DNA of 64,000 bases from Rhabdobacter roseus (GTDB lineage: Bacteria > Bacteroidota > Bacteroidia > Cytophagales > Spirosomataceae): NCBI RefSeq assembly GCF_014202275.1, contig NZ_JACHGF010000003.1, forward strand, positions 248,001-312,000, given 5' to 3'. Each line of letters begins with the position of its first letter. The stretch's first letter is position 1. Position numbers and translations under genes: made by a program. The notes beneath the pieces were generated by a model. That model was not told the DNA's origin and made no database searches. It saw nothing but the letters and a program-made list of their open reading frames with translations. Shown here one piece after another: positions 16,843 to 25,435 of the stretch.

Positions 16843-19554
16843 TTAAAGGGTCGTCGGATTTTCCAGATTATACCCCTTGATCCGGACACTGGGCTCCTTG
16901 TTGTCAGCATCTTGCTGGTAGCAGCGCACCGTCACGGTTTTGGTTTCGCCGGGCAGCAGCGACACGTAGTTGTCCGACCAAAACACGGGCAGAATCGCCG
17001 GGCCCGAGGTACCTTGGGCCAGCTCCAACTCCACAAAAAACGCCAGCCGGTCGGACGGGTTGGTGAGCGTAACCACGACCTCGTATTCTTTTTCGCTTTT
17101 GCTCACGCTTTTTTTAGCACGCAGCTTTACCTTGGGCAAGGCATTCAGGGCTGAGAAATCGGCGAATTGTTTTTGGGGTGTATAAAACCAGAAGTACTGC
17201 TTCCAGTCGAGCTGGTCGGGACGGGACGACAGCCAGTAAAAATTCTCAGACACCCGCTCACCCGAGTTTTTGGTCAGTTTCACATCCAGAAAGTAAACCG
17301 ACTTATCACCCGCCAGCGCGGGCAGGTCCAGCCATTTGCGGGTACTGTTTTCGGTCAAATCCAGTACTTCACTTTTGGAAAAAACCAGCTTGGAATTTTG
17401 ATCCAGCAGGCGCAGCTCGGCTTTCAGCGAGCGGGCCGTACCCCGCGTGTCGTTGCTGACGTGGACGCTGTGGCTGTGGTAGTCATAGATGAGCGTAATG
17501 GGCTGCCCGGCTTTTTTGGTACCGTAGTAGGCGCCCGTAGGCATGAGGTAGTAGTCGTAGAGCTGCCAGTAAAACTCCGGCCAGGGCGAGTTGAGCATCC
17601 ACTGCACCACGCCCGTAGCTGTGGGCCGGTTGATCACAAACGCCTCAAACATGGGCCGCATGGCCTCGTAGTTCATCAGCTGGGCTTTCAGGGCCAGGTC
17701 GTCGAGGTTTTTCGGTGCACCGTAGCGGGCGTTCAGTGCCTTCAGGTACACGCCCAGGGTACTGAAATCCTTGCGGCCCGAGTGGTAGTTCCAGGTGGCG
17801 TTGTCGGCGGGCCAGAGGTCGGCCTCGGGGATCATCTTTTTGATGCTTTCCACCGGAGGTACCTGCGGGCCGGGACCCGTTTCGGAATTGAACCCGAAGG
17901 CGCCGCCCAGCTTTTTATCCTCATACCAATACACCGGCGGCACGTACTCGTAGGGGCCGTTCATCTTCATGCCCGAAGGCCCCGTGAGCTCGCTGGTAAA
18001 CTCGCCCGCCGATACCAGAAAAGGCCGCGTGGAATCGTAGCGCTCCAGCGTAGCCAGGTACCTTTTCTCGAGGCTGGGCTTGGGCATGGCGTCGCTGCCC
18101 CCGGCCCAGGTAAAGATGCTGGGGTGGTTGCGCAGCCATTTCACCTGGTCGCGGAAGTAGTCCGACAGCAGCGTTTCTTCCTCGGGCGTGAGCTTCACGG
18201 CGTACAGGTCCACGCCTTCGTTGATGGGCAGGTTTTCGTCGCCGGGCTTGATGTTCAGCTCCATGCCGAGGTAGTCGGGCCACTCCCACTGACAGCTCCA
18301 GCCCACCATAAGCAGGATGCCGTTTTCGTCGCAGAGGTCGTAGATGTGGTGGTTGTTGCCCCAGACGCCCTCAAAGCGCAGCGAGTTCATGTTCATTTCC
18401 TTCACGTACCGGATCTGCGCGGCGTCTTTTTCGGGCATGTAGCGCAGAAAAAGGTCGTCCACCCATCCGCCGCTTTTCAAAAGTACCTCCCGGCCGTTCA
18501 CTTTGTAGCCGCGCACGCCCTTGTCGTTCAGGTAGCTTTCAATCTTCCGGATGCCGAAGCGCGTCTGTTGCTGGTCCAGCGAAGTACCTTTTTCCTTCAG
18601 GTCCAGGGTTAGTTTATACAATTCGGGATTTCCCAGGCCGTTGGGCCACCACAGGCGCGGGTTCTTGACCTGGAGCTGGGGGTACTTGTCGGGCGTAAAA
18701 CGGACCTCCCGCTTCTCGCCCGGCTGTAACGTCACTTCCTGCTCCAGCTGGATCGTTTCGATGCTTCCCTGCACGGTTACAGTGCGGGGTTCGTCGCTGT
18801 GGTTGGTTACTTCGGTGCTGACGGTCAGGGTGGCTTTGGTCAAATCGGCCGGATCGAGGTCCGGTGCGACGAAGGGTGCGTCGATGGAGACCTTGCCGGT
18901 ACGCTTGAGGCGTACTTCGCGGTAGATGCCCATGTAGTGGTCGGGGGGCGTGGGGGCCCAGTCTACGAAGCCCATGTAGAAGTCGCGCACCTGCGGCGGA
19001 AATACCTCCACCAGCAACGTATTCTCACCCGACTTGGCCACCTCCGTAATATCAATTTCAAACTGGCGAAAGGCCCCAAACAGCGTATCCTGCGACGACA
19101 CCTGCGTACCGTTGACCCAGAAATTGGCGCGGTAGTTGACGCCATCCACCAGCAGGCGGAGCTGTTCTTTTTCGGTATTGAGGCTCGCCACGTCAAAGGT
19201 CGTGCGGAACCACCAGGTACTTTCAAAAGGCTCGCGGGGGATGCTCTCCAGGTTTTTCCCGTAAAAAGGATCTTTGTACACGCCCGCGTCTACCAGCGCG
19301 CCCAGCACGGTAGTAGGTACCTGGGCTTTCACCCATTTATCGGGGTTTACGAGCTGGGCCGAGAGCGCGGCGGCATCGGTACCTACCTCCTTCGAGGAGG
19401 CGATCTGCCAGTTTTCGGACAGCACGCGCTCCTCCACGCGCACGGACGAGCCGCAGCCGTACAGCCACAGGGTACTTACGACAAAAAATAAAACGCGAAA
19501 GGGTACTTTTACTCGAATGGGATTCACACTTGATACACTTTTTGGAACAAACAA
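16843..19554 (-). CDS. GH2 lipoprotein, exo-beta-D-glucosaminidase-like
   Basis: 903 residues, a lipoprotein by its lipobox (STLWLYGC then GSS), so membrane-anchored. The N-terminal sugar-binding sandwich (STWWFRTTFDVASL, YRANFWVNGTQV, DHYMGIYREVRL) is followed by an Ig-like domain and a TIM barrel (LRFEGVWGNNHHIYDLCDENGILLMVGW). The usual GH2 Asn-Glu acid/base site reads WAGGSDAMP, with D488 in the acid/base position, and the nucleophile is E558 in FGFNSETGPG. Asp as acid/base is the mark of the exo-beta-D-glucosaminidase branch. That predicts release of glucosamine from chitosan-like or modified amino-sugar chains. It is the second gene of the operon, 23 bp after the DegT gene. Confidence 0.88.
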   Translation of the reverse strand: MFVPKSVSSVNPIRVKVPFRVLFFVVSTLWLYGCGSSVRVEERVLSENWQIASSKEVGTDAAALSAQLVNPDKWVKAQVPTTVLGALVDAGVYKDPFYGKNLESIPREPFESTWWFRTTFDVASLNTEKEQLRLLVDGVNYRANFWVNGTQVSSQDTLFGAFRQFEIDITEVAKSGENTLLVEVFPPQVRDFYMGFVDWAPTPPDHYMGIYREVRLKRTGKVSIDAPFVAPDLDPADLTKATLTVSTEVTNHSDEPRTVTVQGSIETIQLEQEVTLQPGEKREVRFTPDKYPQLQVKNPRLWWPNGLGNPELYKLTLDLKEKGTSLDQQQTRFGIRKIESYLNDKGVRGYKVNGREVLLKSGGWVDDLFLRYMPEKDAAQIRYVKEMNMNSLRFEGVWGNNHHIYDLCDENGILLMVGWSCQWEWPDYLGMELNIKPGDENLPINEGVDLYAVKLTPEEETLLSDYFRDQVKWLRNHPSIFTWAGGSDAMPKPSLEKRYLATLERYDSTRPFLVSAGEFTSELTGPSGMKMNGPYEYVPPVYWYEDKKLGGAFGFNSETGPGPQVPPVESIKKMIPEADLWPADNATWNYHSGRKDFSTLGVYLKALNARYGAPKNLDDLALKAQLMNYEAMRPMFEAFVINRPTATGVVQWMLNSPWPEFYWQLYDYYLMPTGAYYGTKKAGQPITLIYDYHSHSVHVSNDTRGTARSLKAELRLLDQNSKLVFSKSEVLDLTENSTRKWLDLPALAGDKSVYFLDVKLTKNSGERVSENFYWLSSRPDQLDWKQYFWFYTPQKQFADFSALNALPKVKLRAKKSVSKSEKEYEVVVTLTNPSDRLAFFVELELAQGTSGPAILPVFWSDNYVSLLPGETKTVTVRCYQQDADNKEPSVRIKGYNLENPTTL

Positions 19555-19577
19555 AAGGGACTATAACAAAATAATAA

Positions 19578-20810
19578 CTAGCTCAGCCGCTGCACTTTCC
19601 GGATGGCCTCCGCAAAGGCTTCCATGTCCTGCCGGGTACCTAGCATGGCGTGCTGCAAGATCCATACGGCCTCCTCGGCGCAGGCCCGCTCGGCCACGGG
19701 GCAAAGTACCTGGCTGTAGTCCACGGACTCGGGCAGGGCGTAGCACATAAAATTCTTTTGCTGGAAAAGCGGCTGCCGGTAGAGCGGATGCGGGTAGCCC
19801 CTAAAGCAAGGTACTCCCTCGGCGGCGAGCCGCTCCACAAACTCGTTTTTGGGGAGGCCATTAAAATGGCTTTTATCGTACTTAAAAATGTACAGATGGT
19901 AGCAGTGGAGCGTTTCGCCGTGGCCGCGCGTGAGCGGCGTAATGCCGTCGATGGGCGTCAGCAACTCGTTGAGGTACCTGCCGTTTTCGTCGCGCCGGAG
20001 GGTCTGCTCTTCCAGACGCTGGAGCTGGGCCGACAGCAGTACGGCCTGCATTTGGGTAATGCGGTAGTTGCAGCCGGGGTTGTAGTGGTCGTACCACTGC
20101 CCACCCTCGATCCGGCCCACGTTGCGCAGGGAGTTCATGAGGGCGTAGAGCTCGTCGTCGTCCGTCACGACGATTCCGCCCTCGCCGGCCGTGAGGTTTT
20201 TGGACGACTGAAAACTAAAACTACCTACGTTGCCCCAGGTACCTAGTTTTTTTCCTTTGTACTCGGCACCGTGGGCGTGGGCCGCGTCTTCGATCACGCG
20301 GAGGTTATGCCGCCGGGCGATGTCCAAGATAGCGTCCATGTCGCAGGCCTGGCCCCCAAAGTGCACGGGAATGATGGCCCGCGTGCGCTCGGTGATGGCC
20401 GCCTCGATGGCGCGGGGGTCGAGGTTATACGTATCGGGGTCGATGTCCACAAACACGGGTACGCAATTGGCCTCAACCACCGTGGAAGCGGTGGCAATAA
20501 ACGTATAGGGAGGTACGATGACCTCGTCGCCGGGCTTGACGCCGCAGGCAATGAGCGCCAGCCGCAGCGACACCGAGCCGTTGACGCACGATACGGCGTA
20601 CTTGCTGCCGCAGTAGGCCGCAAATTCTTGTTCAAACTGCGCCACCAGGCCCGCACAGTCGGGGTTGCCCCAGGCACCGCTGCGTACTACGGCGGCCACG
20701 GCCTCTACTTCGGTGTCGTCGTAGAGGGGCCAGGAAAAGGTACTGGTCACGGTTTTGGGGCCTCCGTGCTGGGCCAAGCCTTCGTTCATGAGTAAATCCG
20801 TCAATTGCAT
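19578..20810 (-). CDS. DegT/DnrJ/EryC1/StrS family PLP-dependent aminotransferase
   Basis: 410 residues. PLP-binding features are clear: CVNGSVSLRLAL at the phosphate site, VIVPPYTFIATAS, IEDAAHAHGAEYKGK with the ring-contacting Asp, and the Schiff-base lysine in FSFQSSKNLTAGEGG. Family members transfer amino groups to keto-sugars, or more rarely act as dehydratases. Here it heads an operon of glycosidases and a DapA-like lyase, so a role in amino-sugar catabolism is inferred rather than antibiotic or LPS sugar synthesis. A possible promoter element on the minus strand is TATTTTTG (20859-20852), 42 bases before the start. Confidence 0.92.
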   Translation of the reverse strand: MQLTDLLMNEGLAQHGGPKTVTSTFSWPLYDDTEVEAVAAVVRSGAWGNPDCAGLVAQFEQEFAAYCGSKYAVSCVNGSVSLRLALIACGVKPGDEVIVPPYTFIATASTVVEANCVPVFVDIDPDTYNLDPRAIEAAITERTRAIIPVHFGGQACDMDAILDIARRHNLRVIEDAAHAHGAEYKGKKLGTWGNVGSFSFQSSKNLTAGEGGIVVTDDDELYALMNSLRNVGRIEGGQWYDHYNPGCNYRITQMQAVLLSAQLQRLEEQTLRRDENGRYLNELLTPIDGITPLTRGHGETLHCYHLYIFKYDKSHFNGLPKNEFVERLAAEGVPCFRGYPHPLYRQPLFQQKNFMCYALPESVDYSQVLCPVAERACAEEAVWILQHAMLGTRQDMEAFAEAIRKVQRLS

Positions 20811-20851
20811 TCAGGTAGGTTGTTGGGCCATGGGGAGCCATCCTTCAGCCC

Positions 20852-20859
20852 CAAAAATA
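20852..20859 (-). promoter_or_regulatory. Possible Bacteroidota -7 promoter box for the DegT operon
   Basis: TATTTTTG on the minus strand matches the TAnnTTTG -7 box of Bacteroidota sigma-ABfr promoters and lies 42 bases upstream of the DegT start. No clear -33 TTTG is seen at the expected distance, so this is tentative. Confidence 0.3.
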
Positions 20860-21033
20860 AGGGCAATTTTTCCCTTAAAGTACTTCTTTGGGCTGCTTTT
20901 AGGCTATTCGTCGGCGTATAAATATTTGGGGCGATAGTCCACTACTATCCTTTCTCCGTACTATTTCCAAACTAAGGCAAAGTACCCTTTCCTTTTAAAA
21001 CTACCTCTCTTTTCCTAACCCTACCTTTATTCT

Positions 21034-22311
21034 ATGAAAAACAAATCCTTTTGGTACAGCCTGATCCTGGCGGGGATGTCGCTGGGTACGGCCTGGGCCA
21101 TCCGCGGGCAGTTCGGGCACGAGTACGGCGCTGCCTGGGCGGGGGCCGTGGGCTCGCTGAGCGTGCTGCTGCTGGCCAAGCGTCCCGACTGGTACAACAA
21201 GGCCTTCCGGGCTACGCTGGCGGGCTCGCTGGGCTGGGGCCTGGGCGGCATCATGAGCTACGGCGTGGTGGTGGGCTACGGCCGGGGCATCGAGTTCGTC
21301 AATGTCTACTACGGCCTGCTGATGCTGTTCGTGATCGGCGGCCTCTACGGCTACGTGGGCGGCGCGCTGTTCGGTCTTTCGCTCACCAGCACCCGCCAAA
21401 CCAAAGTACCCTGGCCGCAGCTGATCGTCGAGATGACCGTCGGTGGTATCCTGTTCTACTTTTTTCTCATCGAAGAGTTTGGCTGGCTCATGACGCCCCC
21501 GCGCTCCGAGGTGTGGGCCGTCTGCCTGGGCGTGGCGTTGGCGCTGACCTGGTACCTGGTACGCCAGCAGCACTACGCGGCGCTGCGCGTGGCCGTGTTT
21601 GCGGGCCTGGGCGGAGGCTTTGGCTTTGCGTTCGGAAATTTCCTGCAGGTACTGGGCAACGTCGCCGAGATCAAGTTCAACTTCTGGAACGTGATGGAGT
21701 ACTCGCTGGGCTTCTTCGGCGGTGCGGGCATGGCCTACGGTACCTACACCGCACGCTGGGAGCAGTCCGACGAGCCCGAAACCAAGGCCGGGGTGCTCGT
21801 GCCACTGCTGCTGCTCGTGCTCCTGATTCCGTTCATCGTGTGGGAGCAATCCTTCGGCACCGAGCGGGTCACGAAGATCTACTCGGCCATTACCGACAAC
21901 CTCGCCCTGGTGTCGGCGGTACAGGGGTTGTCGTTGCTGCTGCTGCTCCTGCTGGCGGCCATTTGGTTCAATAAGTACTACCTCTCCCCCAAAACGGACG
22001 CGCTGCGCTACGGCGAGGCCGACATCCGGACGCTGTTTCTGGGGCATTTTGGGCTCTACACGGCGTTCAGTCTGCTCATCACGGGCGCGGTGATCAGTAC
22101 CTACCGCATCGAGCAGTACCTCTACGTAGTGAATTTTATCGTGATTGCCTTGCTGATCGGGAAGGTACAAGCGCCCTTCGTGCCCCGCGAAGTACCCCCT
22201 CGCAAGTGGCTACTGGGCTTTCTGGCCGTGGTGGCTTTCCTGGCGCTGCTGGCTTTTATCCTGATCCACTCGCACGCTGAGCTGCCGCACGCCAATAAAC
22301 GTTTTGAGTAA
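21034..22311 (+). CDS. Polytopic inner-membrane protein of unknown function
   Basis: 425 residues with about 10-12 hydrophobic helices (for example SLILAGMSLGTAWAIRG, LLMLFVIGGLYGYVGGALFG, VLVPLLLLVLLIPFIVW, LLGFLAVVAFLALLAFILIH). The polar, glycine-rich motifs AIRGQFGHEYGAAWAGA near the N-terminus and GNFLQVLGNVAEIKFNFWNVMEYSLGFFGG (about 202-231) are distinctive, but I do not recognise the family with confidence. It is transcribed away from the DegT operon and ends 8 bp before a strong bidirectional terminator. The neighbourhood suggests a transport or sensing role linked to sugar catabolism, which is only inference. Confidence 0.85.
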   Translation: MKNKSFWYSLILAGMSLGTAWAIRGQFGHEYGAAWAGAVGSLSVLLLAKRPDWYNKAFRATLAGSLGWGLGGIMSYGVVVGYGRGIEFVNVYYGLLMLFVIGGLYGYVGGALFGLSLTSTRQTKVPWPQLIVEMTVGGILFYFFLIEEFGWLMTPPRSEVWAVCLGVALALTWYLVRQQHYAALRVAVFAGLGGGFGFAFGNFLQVLGNVAEIKFNFWNVMEYSLGFFGGAGMAYGTYTARWEQSDEPETKAGVLVPLLLLVLLIPFIVWEQSFGTERVTKIYSAITDNLALVSAVQGLSLLLLLLLAAIWFNKYYLSPKTDALRYGEADIRTLFLGHFGLYTAFSLLITGAVISTYRIEQYLYVVNFIVIALLIGKVQAPFVPREVPPRKWLLGFLAVVAFLALLAFILIHSHAELPHANKRFE

Positions 22312-22319
22312 GTAAAGTA

Positions 22320-22364
22320 CCCCAAAGTACCTCCGCTCCAGCGTCGAGCGGAGGTACTTTGGGG
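22320..22364. terminator. Bidirectional terminator between convergent genes
   Basis: Perfect 19-base arms (22320-22338 and 22346-22364) flank a 7-base loop. It sits between the convergent stops at 22311 and 22390. Each arm carries the window-wide motif (AAAGTACC / GGTACTTT). Confidence 0.8.
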
Positions 22365-22389
22365 GTTGAAATCCAGTTTAATTTTATGA

Positions 22390-23253
22390 TCAGGCCATCG
22401 ATAGCCAGCTCAGGATGGCTGGCCCCCAGTAGTATAGCGTAAAATAGTAGGTACCTACGAGCAGAAAGCCCGTAGCTCCCAGCAGCACCACCGAAGCCAG
22501 CAGCCTCAGCGCGGGCGGGGCCTGGTAGCTGCGCGCCCGGATGAAGAGCTCAGCCACCAGGAGGTTGGGCAGGTAGAAGAAAAACGCCATGATGTGATCG
22601 AACGGCCCGGAGAAACCCTTGGTATGTCCCAGCCCGTCGGTGAGCATGATCCAGAAGCCGTAGTCCATGCGGTAGAGCCAGGACCCGATGGCCAGCGCGT
22701 ACAGCCGCAGTGCCCACGCCCGGTGCCGATCCAGCCGCCGGGCCACCGCGTGTCGGTAGGTTTCTACGCCCGCGATGAGCATCAGGAGGCCGTAGAGCGA
22801 AAAGCCCACGTTCATGACCAGCCCGCCGATGGTACCTTTCAGGGCAATGAACACCAAACCGCCTACCGCCGCCAGCACCGCCGACACCACGTAGAGCCGC
22901 CCCACCCAGCGGTGCAAAGCCGGAAAACGCTGCCGAACGCACTCGATGAGCTGCAAACTACCCAGAATGAGAATAATGCCACCCATGGCAAAGTGCAGGC
23001 CGATGCCGCTCGTCGCCGCCGCGGAATTTTGCTCGTACAGCCGCGGCAGTACCTGGTTCCAGCGGTCCATGTTGCCCTCGTAAAGGGCGGCGGCGTAAAA
23101 GGCCAGAATATACAAACCAAACAGCCCGGCGCTGACCCACACCGTACTGACCAGCAATACCCCCGTCCACCGCAATAGGCCCGCACTCAGCCGGTGTAGC
23201 GGCGGGGTACCTAGAGGCGACTGCCCGATGGGGGTAGTCAATACTTTTGTCAT
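22390..23253 (-). CDS. DUF2306-type membrane protein
   Basis: 287 residues with about seven or eight transmembrane helices. The arrangement LHFAMGGIILILGSLQL, ALHRWVGRLYVVSAVLAAVGG, then HAVARRLDRHRAWALRLYAL with the conserved His/Arg set fits the DUF2306 family of predicted membrane proteins. Function is unknown; the paired histidines at membrane edges recall haem- or redox-linked membrane proteins, but that is speculative. It is monocistronic and shares the terminator at 22320-22364 with the opposite gene. Confidence 0.85.
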   Translation of the reverse strand: MTKVLTTPIGQSPLGTPPLHRLSAGLLRWTGVLLVSTVWVSAGLFGLYILAFYAAALYEGNMDRWNQVLPRLYEQNSAAATSGIGLHFAMGGIILILGSLQLIECVRQRFPALHRWVGRLYVVSAVLAAVGGLVFIALKGTIGGLVMNVGFSLYGLLMLIAGVETYRHAVARRLDRHRAWALRLYALAIGSWLYRMDYGFWIMLTDGLGHTKGFSGPFDHIMAFFFYLPNLLVAELFIRARSYQAPPALRLLASVVLLGATGFLLVGTYYFTLYYWGPAILSWLSMA

Positions 23254-24152
23254 GTTTTTATTTTAAGGGTTTACGAATTACAAATAAAGAGCGTAGTTAA
23301 GCATTCCTGCTCACAGAAGCAATTAGAACTAACAAAATTCCTTCGCTTCAGCGACACTATTTATTTTTCATAAAGGAGCCCCCTACCTCAGGCAGACAAA
23401 GTACCTCCGGGTACTTTTTTTAGCCGGGTAACCCTTCTCCGAAAAACGCGGAAGTTGTTAGCTTGTGCTAGCATTCAGTACGCGCGCGTGTCGGCACGAA
23501 GGGCTTGCCCAAAGTACCTACCTGCCGTTGAGTGGAGCATGGCTCCGGCCATCACCGCCTCCGGAAACAGCGCCTACGTGGCCCCTGACGAGCCTGCCCT
23601 TAACCAGTGAATAGTGCGCTGTTCTCGCTTTCATTCAATCTTTTTTCATAGGGTTTGGAGGGTCTGTATTTTATTACTAATACAGGATCGAAGCCAAATA
23701 TTAAAGTCAGGCACCTGCGGCTTCACTCTTTTTTTTCTCCTCCTTGCGTCGGGGGGCTTCTCTTGAATTTGTGTGGTTCAATACTACTTCTATGCTAGTT
23801 TAACTAGGTGTCGATTATGGTCATGTAGTTACTTATTTGCTTCTTTTACTATGCCTCATGATTTAAATTAACTAAAAATATTATTTTGAATAAATAGTAA
23901 CTATCTGTATATTTATTTTGATAACAACCCATTATTCAAAAATAAATTTCAAATAATTAACCAATAAGAGAACATTCTACATATTTTTGTCACACTAACA
24001 TTTTAACCTACAACTAATCGTATGACAAAAAAGTGGCACTACTTTTAAAGTGCCACTTTTCAATCTAAAGTATTAATTAAGCTGTCTGGCTTTTTTCTTT
24101 TTGTGCATTCAGTACTTTTTTGATTTCATATTACCTACCACATCTCTTTATT
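23254..24152. other. Long intergenic region, AT-rich in its right half
   Basis: About 900 bp without a supported gene. The left part (to about 23600) is GC-balanced and still carries the GTAC motif (AAGTACCTCC, GGGTACTTT, AAAGTACCTA). The right part (23640-24120) is strongly AT-rich, almost free of the motif, and contains the hairpin at 24029-24060. It probably holds promoters for both divergent neighbours, but I see no clean box. Confidence 0.5.
24029..24060. terminator. Hairpin with A/T flanks
   Basis: 11-base perfect arms (AAAAGTGGCAC / GTGCCACTTTT) with a 10-base loop and A- and T-runs at the ends look like a bidirectional intrinsic terminator. No gene is seen to end here on either strand, so it may instead be an attenuator-like structure upstream of the barrel-protein gene or the relic of a lost gene. 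Confidence 0.5.
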
Positions 24153-25409
24153 ATGCTGCGAATTTTACTTTGGAAAGGATTGCTACTTTTGTTTATTCTA
24201 CCAAATCTACTGGCCCAGCAGTCCCCCCTACCCGGCTACATTATCCAGTCCGGCCAAGACACGATAAGAGGCTACCTGGCCGAGTCCCCCCGTGCCAAAA
24301 ATCCACTAACCATTTCCTTCGCCACTTCGCTCCAGGGGCCCTTTAAGACCTTAGGCACCTCGGAGCTCACCGGCTTTGGGGTACAAGACGAGCACTACCT
24401 TAGCGCTACGGTCCCCGTGGACGTCAGCCCCACCAAAACCAGCGAGCTCTCCCGCTCGCCCACCCCTACCCTACAGGAGCAGACCGTCTTCCTGCGGGTG
24501 CTGGTTAGTGGCCCCAAAAGCCTCTACTCCCTGCGGGATCAGAGCGACAAGGAGCACTTCTACATTCATTTGGACGGACAGTACCAGCTGCTGACCAACT
24601 ACCGCTACCTGGCCAGCCGGGAGGGTCAGGAGACGGCCATCACGCAGGATCGCTTCAAGCAACAGCTGCAAAACTACCTGCCCGACTGCCCCGCCGTCCA
24701 GCGCCAGATTCCGGCCCTGCCGTACTCCCCAAAGGCGCTGACAAAGCTTCTGACTACCTACTACGCCCAATGCACCACCGAAGCCCCCGCCCTGCTGCAA
24801 CGCGGTGAGCGCGTGCGGGTACAGATGGGCTTGCTGCTAGGCGGGTCGTCTACCAAGGTTAGTTTTAGGGGCTCCAATCACCCTTACCTGACCAACGTGA
24901 ATCTTCCCCGCTCCACCCAGCTGACGGGAGGGCTCTCCCTGGACGTGCTGCTGCCCAAACGCCGCTTCTCGATCCGCAACGAGCTGCTCTATACGAGCTT
25001 CCAGGTAAAAAGCCATTACGAAGAGTACACCAACGCCAACGATTACGCCCTCTCGGACGTGACCTTGGGCTACGACTACCTCAAGCTCAACCACCTGCTG
25101 CGCTACCACATTCCGCTCCAGTCGATGCATTTGTTTCTGAACGTGGGCTTGTCCAACGGGCTAGCCCTGACGCAGACCAACCAGCGCCGCCGGGAGGCGT
25201 TCTTCTACTCCGAGCAGGGGCAGGTTACCGAGGGCCAAGCGCTGGCGGAGGTGCGCGCCTACGAGCAAGGGCTGCTACTGGGACTGGGCGCAGGCGTGAA
25301 GCGGTACGCGCTGGAGGTGCGCTACGAAGCCAGCAACGGCATGTCAGCCTTTACCAACCTGAGCTCGCCCGTCCAGCGCTTCTACGCCCTGTTAGCCTAC
25401 CGGTTTTAG
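24153..25409 (+). CDS. Outer-membrane beta-barrel (porin-like) protein
   Basis: 418 residues from the ATG at 24153, chosen because it gives a clean signal peptide (MLRILLWKGLLLLFILPNLLAQ); an upstream ATG at 24120 would add 11 residues. The N-terminal half (about 25-210) is a soluble region (GYIIQSGQDTIRGYLAE, LYSLRDQSDKEHFYIH). The last ~200 residues alternate like a small barrel (QMGLLLGGSSTKVSF, RFSIRNELLYTSFQVK) and end in ...RFYALLAYRF, the terminal aromatic expected for outer-membrane insertion. It resembles the Bacteroidota PorT-like/OMP_b-brl_2 group. It is poor in the GTAC motif that fills its neighbours and may be more recently acquired. Confidence 0.82.
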   Translation: MLRILLWKGLLLLFILPNLLAQQSPLPGYIIQSGQDTIRGYLAESPRAKNPLTISFATSLQGPFKTLGTSELTGFGVQDEHYLSATVPVDVSPTKTSELSRSPTPTLQEQTVFLRVLVSGPKSLYSLRDQSDKEHFYIHLDGQYQLLTNYRYLASREGQETAITQDRFKQQLQNYLPDCPAVQRQIPALPYSPKALTKLLTTYYAQCTTEAPALLQRGERVRVQMGLLLGGSSTKVSFRGSNHPYLTNVNLPRSTQLTGGLSLDVLLPKRRFSIRNELLYTSFQVKSHYEEYTNANDYALSDVTLGYDYLKLNHLLRYHIPLQSMHLFLNVGLSNGLALTQTNQRRREAFFYSEQGQVTEGQALAEVRAYEQGLLLGLGAGVKRYALEVRYEASNGMSAFTNLSSPVQRFYALLAYRF

Positions 25410-25435
25410 TACCCTGGTTAAAAGCCCAAAGTACC

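Noticed and set aside
17167-18612. 481-codon plus-strand frame opposite the GH2 gene
   Set aside because: Antisense shadow of a well-supported glycosidase.
21001-22170. 389-codon minus-strand frame opposite the membrane protein gene
   Set aside because: Low-complexity His/Gln/Arg-rich translation, antisense to a clear polytopic membrane protein on the plus strand.
23254-24152. tRNA or structured RNA in the long spacer
   Set aside because: No cloverleaf, CCA end or recognisable riboswitch core could be traced; only one terminator-like hairpin is visible.
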